Of a DNA stretch of 5,136 bases, positions 1 through 5,136 are shown piece by piece. The DNA is from Hyphomonadaceae bacterium UBA4763. GTDB taxonomy: Bacteria; Pseudomonadota; Alphaproteobacteria; Caulobacterales; Aquidulcibacteraceae. The translations under genes and the position numbers were made by a program. Under the pieces are notes generated by a model, which was not told the origin of the DNA, did not search any database, and saw nothing but the letters and a program-made list of their open reading frames with translations. The DNA lies in assembly GCA_002403455.1 (NCBI GenBank), contig DHHV01000155.1, positions 561-5,696 on the forward strand, read 5' to 3'. How positions within the stretch are numbered: position 1 is the first letter of the stretch; each line of letters starts with the position of its first letter.

Positions 1-398
1 AGCTCCTCGCGGGTTTCGGTGGCGAATTCGAAATTCGGTCCTTCGACGATCGCATCGACCGGGCATGCTTCCTGGCAAAAGCCGCAATAAATGCATTTGA
101 CCATGTCAATGTCATAGCGCGTCGTGCGCCGCGAGCCGTCCTCGCGCGGTTCGGCCTCGATCGTGATCGCCTGCGCCGGGCAGATCGCCTCGCACAATTT
201 GCAGGCGATGCAGCGCTCTTCGCCATTCGGATAGCGCCGCAAGGCGTGCTCGCCGCGAAACCGCGGGCTGAGCGGGCCTTTCTCAAAAGGATAATTCACC
301 GTCGGCTTGCGCTTGAAGAAATAGCGCATGGCAAGACCAAACGCGCCGATAAAATCCAGCAAGAACAACCCGCGAATGCTTTGTCCGATCGACGCCAT
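1..398 (-). CDS. nuoI: NADH-quinone oxidoreductase subunit I (NuoI), 3' end cut by the window
   Basis: This is the 2x[4Fe-4S] ferredoxin-like subunit of complex I, which relays electrons from NuoG to cluster N2 in NuoB at the base of the peripheral arm. The visible 132 residues contain two classic motifs: C63, C66, C69, C73 (CIACKLCEAICP) and C102, C105, C108, C112 (CIYCGFCQEACP). In this family the first three cysteines of each motif pair with the last cysteine of the other to bind N6a and N6b; all eight are present. The N-terminal stretch (FIGAFGLAMRYFFKRKPTVN, residues 16-35) is the usual amphipathic membrane-contacting lead, followed by YPFEKGPLSPRFRGEHALRR. The ATG start shares one base with the nuoH stop (TGATG). 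About 30 C-terminal residues are missing compared with the usual length near 162. Identification is very secure. Confidence 0.98.
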   Translation of the reverse strand, partial: MASIGQSIRGLFLLDFIGAFGLAMRYFFKRKPTVNYPFEKGPLSPRFRGEHALRRYPNGEERCIACKLCEAICPAQAITIEAEPREDGSRRTTRYDIDMVKCIYCGFCQEACPVDAIVEGPNFEFATETREE

Positions 399-1477
399 CA
401 CACGCTCCCGCGTCCAAACGCCACCACATAAGCCCCAATGATCGCGATCATCGCCATCGAAGTCGGCAGGAAGATCTTCCAGCCTAGCCGCATCAATTGA
501 TCATACCGATAGCGCGGCACGATCGCTTTCACCATGGCGAACAGGAAGAACACCGCCCAAATCTTCACATAAAAGACGATCACACCCAGCCAGGGTTGAT
601 CGACCGCCGCCCAGGGCAAATGCCAACCGCCCAGGAACAAAATCGTAATCATCGCGCACATCAGCACGATATTCAAATATTCGCCGATCATGAACAGCAA
701 ATACGGCGTTGACGAATACTCAACCTGATAGCCAGCCACCAGCTCCGATTCGGCCTCCGGCAAATCAAAGGGCGGGCGATTGGTCTCCGCCAGCGCCGAA
801 ATAAAGAAAATCCCTGCCAGGATCAGCAAAGCCGGCCCCAGTAAAATCCGCGAGGGTTCCGCAAAATTGACGATCTGGAACAAATGCCAGCGCCACAGCC
901 CGCCGGCTTGCGCCCCAACAATATCGCTCAAGTTGAACGAGCCGACCAGCAACAATACCGAAATAATAACAAGGCCGATCGACACCTCATAGGACACCAT
1001 TTGCGCCGCCGAGCGCAACGAGCCCAAGAACGGATATTTCGAATTGGAGGCCCACCCGCCCATGATGATGCCGTAAACGCCCAGCGAGGAAATCGCGAAC
1101 AAATACAAAATGCCGACATTGAGGTCGGCAATGACGACATCCGGCCCCGCCGGCACCACCGCCCAGGCGACAAAGGCCAACACAAACGTAATCAGCGGCG
1201 CCAGGATAAACACTGTTTTATTCGCGCCGGCCGGGATGACGATCTCCTTGACGACGAATTTCAAAAAGTCAGCAAAGCTTTGCAGCAACCCGAACGGGCC
1301 GACCACATTGGGGCCTTTGCGGATCTGCACCGCCGCCCAGACTTTGCGGTCGAACAACAAGATAAACGCCAAGGTCAGCAGCAGCACGACCATAAAGCCG
1401 GCGATCAGCCCGCCTTTGATCAGCGTTGTTTCCGCATCCGCCGTCCAGCCGAGCCAGGTAATCGGGTCTTGCGCCAT
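398..1477 (-). CDS. nuoH: NADH-quinone oxidoreductase subunit H (NuoH), membrane subunit at the quinone site
   Basis: This 359-residue integral membrane protein is the ND1 homologue. It anchors the peripheral arm and forms much of the quinone chamber and the start of the proton pathway. Family signatures are clear: DRKVWAAVQIRKGPNVVGP (residues 43-61), a GLLQSFADFLKFVVKE loop (63-78), SAAQMVSYE (156-164), ETNRPPFDLPEAESELVAGY (231-250) with its conserved acidic residues, and RYRYDQLMRLGWKIFLP near the end (322-338). About eight strongly hydrophobic stretches are visible, near residues 22-42, 88-109, 120-140, 165-180, 208-230, 258-282, 296-318 and 336-354. The length suits alphaproteobacterial NuoH and is somewhat longer than the E. 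coli protein (325). The ATG lies 5 bases after the nuoG stop, and the stop overlaps the nuoI start by one base, which suggests translational coupling. No frameshift or missing motif is seen. Confidence 0.98.
   Translation of the reverse strand: MAQDPITWLGWTADAETTLIKGGLIAGFMVVLLLTLAFILLFDRKVWAAVQIRKGPNVVGPFGLLQSFADFLKFVVKEIVIPAGANKTVFILAPLITFVLAFVAWAVVPAGPDVVIADLNVGILYLFAISSLGVYGIIMGGWASNSKYPFLGSLRSAAQMVSYEVSIGLVIISVLLLVGSFNLSDIVGAQAGGLWRWHLFQIVNFAEPSRILLGPALLILAGIFFISALAETNRPPFDLPEAESELVAGYQVEYSSTPYLLFMIGEYLNIVLMCAMITILFLGGWHLPWAAVDQPWLGVIVFYVKIWAVFFLFAMVKAIVPRYRYDQLMRLGWKIFLPTSMAMIAIIGAYVVAFGRGSV
405..409 (-). promoter_or_regulatory. Ribosome binding site of nuoI
   Basis: GGGAG on the minus strand lies 6 bases before the nuoI ATG and is encoded by the last codons of nuoH (Gly-Arg-Gly-Ser-Val end). 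It supports the ATG at 398. Confidence 0.7.
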
Positions 1478-1482
1478 TGCCC

Positions 1483-3567
1483 CTACTCCGCCGCCAGCTC
1501 AGGCGCTGCGGGCGCTGTCGCTTCGGCGCATTCAGCCATCACCCGGCTCGCCCGCGCAATCGGGTTCGAGCGATAAAAATCGAGCGGCGTCGGCGCGATC
1601 GGTGCCGCTCCCAGCGGCCCTGCTTCACCCAATTGCGCCGGATCAAACCCGACCCGGACGGGCGATGCGCCCGGCGCATGATCAATCATGCCAAAGCTTG
1701 GCGCCGCCCGCACCAAGACTTCGCGCAATTGCGCCAAATGATCAAAGCCCAGATTAACGCCCATGCGCCCGGCGATCGCCCGCAAAATCGCCCAATCTTC
1801 TTTCGCCTCGCCCTTCGGGAACACCGCCCGGCGCGCCATCTGCACGCGCCCTTCCGTATTCACCCACAGCCCGTCTTGCTCGGCGTAAGACGCCGCCGGC
1901 AGCACCAGATCGGCGCGCGCCGCGCCCGCATCGCCATGGCTGCCCTGATAGATCACAAAGGCGCCGTCAAAACGGCGCAGATCCACATCATCGGCCTGCA
2001 GCAGATAAACCGTCTCAAAGCGGCCCTCGAGCCGCGACGCAAAGCCCAGATCCAGCGCGCCCACCCGTCCGGCCGCGGCGTGCAGCACATTAAACCCGTT
2101 CCATCCGTGCGGCTCTTGCGTCGTGGCCGCCCGCACGATCCCATAGCGCGCTGAGATTTCGCCGGCTCGGCGCAACACCTGCGCCCCATCGGCGCGCGCC
2201 AGCGCCCCTTCGCCCAGGATCAACGCCGGCCGCTTCGCCGCCGCCATCGTCTCGGCGAACAAGCCCTTGCCGGCCGCCAGCGCTTCCAGCGCGGCCACAT
2301 CGCCGCCCAAATTCAGCACGCGATAATTGAGCGGGCCGCTCGCCCCGATCGCCGCGATTTGCAAACCGCCGCGCAGCCAGGTCTTGCGGATCCGCGCATT
2401 GATCAGCGGCGCTTCTCGGCGCGGATCGCATCCGATCAGCACCAGCGCATCAGCGTCCTCAAGGCCCATGATCGTCGTGTTGAACAGATAGCCTTCGCGC
2501 CCCTGGCGTAAATCCAGCGCCATATCGGGGCCAAGGCTGGCTTTCGCCGCAATCTGGCGCGCATCGCCAAGGCGCCGCAGCGCAAAGGCGCCCTCGGCGA
2601 CCGCCAAATCGCCGGCCACCAAGGCGATCTTCTCCGACGCGATCGAAAGCCGCGCCGCCGCAACGCTCAGCGCCTCATCCCAATTGATCGGCGTCAAACG
2701 CCCGTCTTTGCGTAAAAATGGCCGATCGAGCCGTTGCCGCTTCAACCCGTCCCAAACAAAGCGGGTTTTGTCCGAGATCCATTCTTCATTGATCTCTTCA
2801 TTAACGCGCGGCAAGATCCGCAACACCTCCGGTCCGCGCGCATCCATCCGAATATTCGAGCCGACCGCGTCCATCACATCGATCGTCTCGGTTTTCTTCA
2901 GCTCCCAGGGCCGCGCATTGAACGCATAGGGCTTGGAGGTCAGCGCCCCGACCGGGCAAAGATCGATCACATTGCCAGACAATTCCGAGGTCATCGCCGC
3001 CTCGAGATAGGTGGTGATCTCCATGTCTTCGCCGCGTCCGGTCGCGCCGAGTTCTGCAACGCCCGCGATCTCCGTCGCAAAACGCACGCAGCGGGTGCAT
3101 TGGATGCAGCGCGTCATCACCGTCTTGATCAACGGCCCCATGTGTTTTTCTTCGACCGCGCGCTTGTTTTCGTCAAAGCGCGTGCCTGACCGGCCATAGG
3201 CCATCGCCTGATCTTGCAGATCGCATTCGCCGCCCTGATCGCAGATCGGGCAATCGAGCGGATGATTAATCAGCAGGAATTCCATCACCCCTTCGCGCGC
3301 CTTTTTAACGAGCGGGGTTTTGGTGTTGACGACCGGCGGTTCGCCATTCGGACCAGGGCGCTGATCGCGCACTTGCTGCGCGCAAGAGGCGACCGGCTTG
3401 GGCGACCCCTTCACTTCGACGAGGCACATCCGGCAATTGCCGGCGATCGACAACCGTTCGTGATAGCAAAAGCGCGGAATTTCGGCGCCCGCCGCTTCGC
3501 ACGCCTGCAGCAGCGTATAATCCGGCGGAACGTCGATCTCGACCCCGTCAATGATCAATTTGGTCAC
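1483..3567 (-). CDS. nuoG: NADH-quinone oxidoreductase subunit G (NuoG), 75 kDa iron-sulfur subunit
   Basis: This 694-residue cytosolic peripheral-arm subunit carries electrons from NuoF toward NuoI. The N-terminal 2Fe-2S ferredoxin domain supplies N1b ligands C34, C45, C48 and C62. The next domain has H102, C106, C109, C115 (HPLDCPICDQGGEC), the His-plus-three-Cys N5 site. C154, C157, C160 with C204 (CIQCTRCVRF and LCPVGALTS) form N4. Residues from about 220 to the end resemble the molybdopterin oxidoreductase fold, which in this subunit binds no Mo cofactor. There is no cysteine between 204 and 380, so the N7 site of E. coli and Thermus NuoG is absent, as in mitochondria and Paracoccus. The start is GTG at 3567, chosen because the ferredoxin domain begins at once and the next in-frame Met (47) lies inside the N1b motif. 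The tail (about 680-694) is rich in Ala, Glu and Pro. Confidence 0.98.
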   Translation of the reverse strand: MTKLIIDGVEIDVPPDYTLLQACEAAGAEIPRFCYHERLSIAGNCRMCLVEVKGSPKPVASCAQQVRDQRPGPNGEPPVVNTKTPLVKKAREGVMEFLLINHPLDCPICDQGGECDLQDQAMAYGRSGTRFDENKRAVEEKHMGPLIKTVMTRCIQCTRCVRFATEIAGVAELGATGRGEDMEITTYLEAAMTSELSGNVIDLCPVGALTSKPYAFNARPWELKKTETIDVMDAVGSNIRMDARGPEVLRILPRVNEEINEEWISDKTRFVWDGLKRQRLDRPFLRKDGRLTPINWDEALSVAAARLSIASEKIALVAGDLAVAEGAFALRRLGDARQIAAKASLGPDMALDLRQGREGYLFNTTIMGLEDADALVLIGCDPRREAPLINARIRKTWLRGGLQIAAIGASGPLNYRVLNLGGDVAALEALAAGKGLFAETMAAAKRPALILGEGALARADGAQVLRRAGEISARYGIVRAATTQEPHGWNGFNVLHAAAGRVGALDLGFASRLEGRFETVYLLQADDVDLRRFDGAFVIYQGSHGDAGAARADLVLPAASYAEQDGLWVNTEGRVQMARRAVFPKGEAKEDWAILRAIAGRMGVNLGFDHLAQLREVLVRAAPSFGMIDHAPGASPVRVGFDPAQLGEAGPLGAAPIAPTPLDFYRSNPIARASRVMAECAEATAPAAPELAAE
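1486..1489 (-). promoter_or_regulatory. Ribosome binding site of nuoH
   Basis: GGAG on the minus strand is formed by the final codons of nuoG (GCG GAG) directly before its TAG stop, 8 bases before the nuoH ATG. The site therefore lies within the nuoG coding region, consistent with coupled translation. Confidence 0.7.
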
Positions 3568-3572
3568 GCGCG

Positions 3573-3578
3573 CCCCCT
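3573..3578 (-). promoter_or_regulatory. Ribosome binding site deciding the GTG start of nuoG
   Basis: AGGGGG on the minus strand overlaps the last two bases of the nuoF TAG stop and sits 5 bases before the GTG codon. Spacing is slightly short but usable. With the immediate start of the ferredoxin domain, it supports GTG at 3567 as the true start. Confidence 0.6.
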
Positions 3579-4884
3579 ATTCCGCCGCCACCGGCGCTGC
3601 GCCCGCCACAAACGGCTTGCGCAGGCGATAACGGTCGATGCGCGATTCAATCTCGCCGCGAAAATGCCGGATCAGCCCCTGCACCGGCCAGGCGGCCGCA
3701 TCGCCCAGCGCGCAAATTGTATGGCCTTCAACTTGGCCGGCGACGTCCAACAACAGATCGATCTCGCGATGTTCGGCCTCGCCTTTGGCCATCCGATCGA
3801 GCACGCGCCACATCCACCCGGTTCCTTCCCGGCAGGGCGTGCATTGGCCGCAGCTCTCATGCTTGTAGAAATAAGAAATCCGCGCGATCGCCCGGACAAC
3901 ATCGGTCGACTTGTCCATAACAATAACCGCCGCCGTGCCAAGACCGGATTTGACCTCGCGCAGCGCGTCAAAGTCCAAGATCAGGTCATCGCATAATTCG
4001 CGCGGCACTAAAGGCACGGATGAGCCGCCCGGGATAACCGCTTTCAAATTGTCCCAGCCGCCGCGCACTCCGCCGCAATGCGTATCGATCAGCGCGCGCA
4101 AGGTGATGCCCATCGCCTCTTCCACATTGCAGGGGCGCTGGACATGACCGGAAATGCAAAAAATCTTGGTGCCTTCATTTTTTGGGCGACCGATACTGGC
4201 GAACCATTTGGCGCCGCGCCGAATGATCTCGCCGACGACCGCGATCGATTCGACATTATTGACCGTCGTCGGGCAGCCATAGAGCCCGGTATTGGCCGGA
4301 AATGGCGGCTTTAGGCGCGGCTGTCCCTTTTTGCCTTCGAGGCTCTCCAGCAAAGCGGTCTCTTCGCCGCAAATATAGGCCCCGGCGCCGTGATGGACGT
4401 AAAGATCAAAATCCCAGCCATGCACATTATTCTTGCCGATCAATTTGGCCTGGTAAGCCTCAGCAACGGCCTTTTCCAGCGCTTCACGCTCGGCAATATA
4501 TTCGCCCCGAATATAGACATAACATGCGTGGGCCTGCATGGCGAAAGAAGCGATCAAACAGCCTTCAATCAATAAATGCGGATCATGGCGAAGGATTTCG
4601 CGGTCCTTGCACGTGCCCGGTTCTGATTCATCCGCATTGACGACCAAATAATGCGGCCGATCCTTGACCTCTTTCGGCATAAATGACCATTTCAAGCCGG
4701 TCGGAAAACCAGCGCCGCCGCGACCCCGCAGGCCCGAATCCTTGACCTGCTGGATCACCCAATCGCGCCCCGCCGACAACATGTCGGCCGTACCGTTCCA
4801 GGCGCCGCGCGCGCGCGCGCCTTCCAGACCCGGCGAATGCAGGCCATAGAGATTGGTAAAAATGCGGTCCTTATCGGCCAGCAT
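3577..4884 (-). CDS. nuoF: NADH-quinone oxidoreductase subunit F (NuoF), NADH- and FMN-binding 51 kDa subunit
   Basis: This is the electron-entry subunit: it binds NADH, takes the hydride onto FMN and passes electrons to cluster N3. The 435 residues match the family length. The glycine-rich nucleotide site GLRGRGGAGFPTGLKW spans residues 51-66, ADESEPGTCKDRE spans 84-96, and the second conserved glycine/acidic segment GAGAYICGEETALLESLEG spans 166-184. The N3 [4Fe-4S] ligands are C345, C348, C351 (ESCGQCTPCREGTGW) and C391 (HTICALGD), all present at the usual spacing. The N-terminus (DRIFTNLYG) is typical of alphaproteobacterial and mitochondrial proteins. The ATG overlaps the stop of the upstream nuoE frame by one base (TGATG), and nuoG begins 9 bases after the TAG. 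The gene looks intact and functional. Confidence 0.98.
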   Translation of the reverse strand: MLADKDRIFTNLYGLHSPGLEGARARGAWNGTADMLSAGRDWVIQQVKDSGLRGRGGAGFPTGLKWSFMPKEVKDRPHYLVVNADESEPGTCKDREILRHDPHLLIEGCLIASFAMQAHACYVYIRGEYIAEREALEKAVAEAYQAKLIGKNNVHGWDFDLYVHHGAGAYICGEETALLESLEGKKGQPRLKPPFPANTGLYGCPTTVNNVESIAVVGEIIRRGAKWFASIGRPKNEGTKIFCISGHVQRPCNVEEAMGITLRALIDTHCGGVRGGWDNLKAVIPGGSSVPLVPRELCDDLILDFDALREVKSGLGTAAVIVMDKSTDVVRAIARISYFYKHESCGQCTPCREGTGWMWRVLDRMAKGEAEHREIDLLLDVAGQVEGHTICALGDAAAWPVQGLIRHFRGEIESRIDRYRLRKPFVAGAAPVAAE

Positions 4885-5136
4885 CAGACTTTGTCCTTAT
4901 TGGCGGCGGCGGCGAAGGCTTGCGCCTGTTCGATCCACCGCTCGCGCGTCACGCGCCCCTTGAAGGAGATATAATTATCAATCCAAGCGACATGGGCGGG
5001 AGTCCAGGCGGCAATCTGCGCGAAGAAATGTACGCCCAATTCGCGCAGGGTCTCATCAATTTTTGGTCCAATGCCGACAATCGCTTGTAAATCATCCCGC
5101 TTGGCCTCGCCGAGCGGATGGACAGGCGGGGGCGCG
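4884..5136 (-). CDS. nuoE: C-terminal end of NuoE (24 kDa subunit) with a helix-hairpin-helix extension, 5' part outside the window
   Basis: An open frame enters from the right edge and ends at a TGA overlapping the nuoF ATG; 83 residues are visible. After a proline-rich linker (APPPVHPLGEAKRDD) comes a helix-hairpin-helix-like stretch, LQAIVGIGPKIDETLRELGV (visible residues 16-35), then FFAQIAAWTPAHVAWIDNYI (37-56), FKGRVTRERWIEQAQAF, and an Ala/Lys end (AAAANKDKV). This matches the extension known at the C-terminus of many alphaproteobacterial NuoE proteins, often annotated as a flap-endonuclease-like or 41 kDa complex I domain, and absent from E. coli NuoE. No ATG, GTG or TTG codon lies in frame before the domain in the window, so the frame must begin further right. 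The N1a-binding thioredoxin-like part would be there. A separate small gene between nuoE and nuoF remains possible, but position and family pattern favour NuoE. Confidence 0.88.
   Translation of the reverse strand, partial: APPPVHPLGEAKRDDLQAIVGIGPKIDETLRELGVHFFAQIAAWTPAHVAWIDNYISFKGRVTRERWIEQAQAFAAAANKDKV
4894..4898 (-). promoter_or_regulatory. Ribosome binding site of nuoF
   Basis: On the minus strand AAGGA lies 9 bases before the nuoF ATG, inside the last codons of the upstream nuoE frame. It supports the ATG at 4884 as the start. The TGATG overlap also allows re-initiation by ribosomes finishing nuoE. Confidence 0.75.

Noticed and set aside
438..451. 14-base perfect palindrome ATGATCGCGATCAT, a possible operator
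   Set aside because: It lies within the nuoH coding sequence for Met-Ile-Ala-Ile-Ile in the last membrane segment and follows from the usual ATC and GCG codons. There is no promoter nearby.
220..1382. Iron-sulfur cysteine clusters and membrane segments considered as parts of a hydrogenase or formate hydrogenlyase complex, which has homologous subunits
   Set aside because: The NuoF NADH/FMN subunit, the full-length NuoG and the NuoH signature RPPFDLPEAESELVAG, in nuoE-F-G-H-I order, specify complex I and not a group 4 hydrogenase.
884..2154. Long plus-strand open frames (884-1576, 1110-1757, 1477-2154) opposite nuoH and nuoG
   Set aside because: They overlap each other and the real genes, have low-complexity Arg/Gln/Pro composition and contain no family motif. 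They are best explained as shadows of nuoH and nuoG.
3214..3996. A 260-codon open frame on the plus strand, antisense to nuoG and nuoF
   Set aside because: It crosses two well-supported genes on the other strand, is very rich in Arg, His and Ala, and shows no recognisable domain. Such frames are common opposite GC-rich coding DNA.
4806..4820. 15-base alternating CG run, a possible Z-DNA or slippage tract
   Set aside because: It encodes the Ala-Arg-Ala-Arg part of the LEGARARG stretch near the NuoF N-terminus, which is similar in related NuoF proteins. The reading frame is intact, so codon choice explains it.

Overview
The window is an internal piece of a proton-translocating NADH:quinone oxidoreductase (respiratory complex I) operon. 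Everything lies on the minus strand, so transcription runs right to left. In transcription order it holds the 3' end of nuoE (5136-4884), complete nuoF (4884-3577), complete nuoG (3567-1483), complete nuoH (1477-398) and the first 132 codons of nuoI (398-1). Coding covers essentially every base. The junctions are a 1-base TGATG overlap (E/F), 9 bases (F/G), 5 bases (G/H) and another 1-base TGATG overlap (H/I). No promoter, terminator, RNA gene, mobile element or CRISPR array is visible, as expected inside a long polycistronic unit.

The organism is most likely an alphaproteobacterium, by inference. The subunits resemble the mitochondrial and Paracoccus type. NuoG lacks the extra cysteines of the N7 iron-sulfur cluster found in E. 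coli and Thermus. NuoE carries a C-terminal helix-hairpin-helix extension typical of alphaproteobacterial NuoE. The DNA is GC-rich by eye, with many CGATCG hexamers. A Caulobacterales/Hyphomonadaceae-like source would fit, but the genus cannot be fixed from this sequence.

Together the genes build the electron path of the peripheral arm and its anchor. NuoF takes hydride from NADH onto FMN and passes electrons to cluster N3. NuoE normally holds N1a, but that part lies outside the window. NuoG carries N1b, N4 and N5. NuoI carries N6a and N6b and passes electrons toward N2 in NuoB, which is not in the window. NuoH is the membrane subunit that forms much of the quinone chamber and links the two arms. 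All cluster-ligating cysteines expected in the visible parts are present, so the genes look functional.

I found no previously undescribed system. The points worth a second look are modest: the HhH tail on NuoE, the N7-less NuoG, the near-identical 17-base ends of nuoF and nuoG that double as ribosome binding sites, the GTG start of nuoG, and the CGATCG excess.
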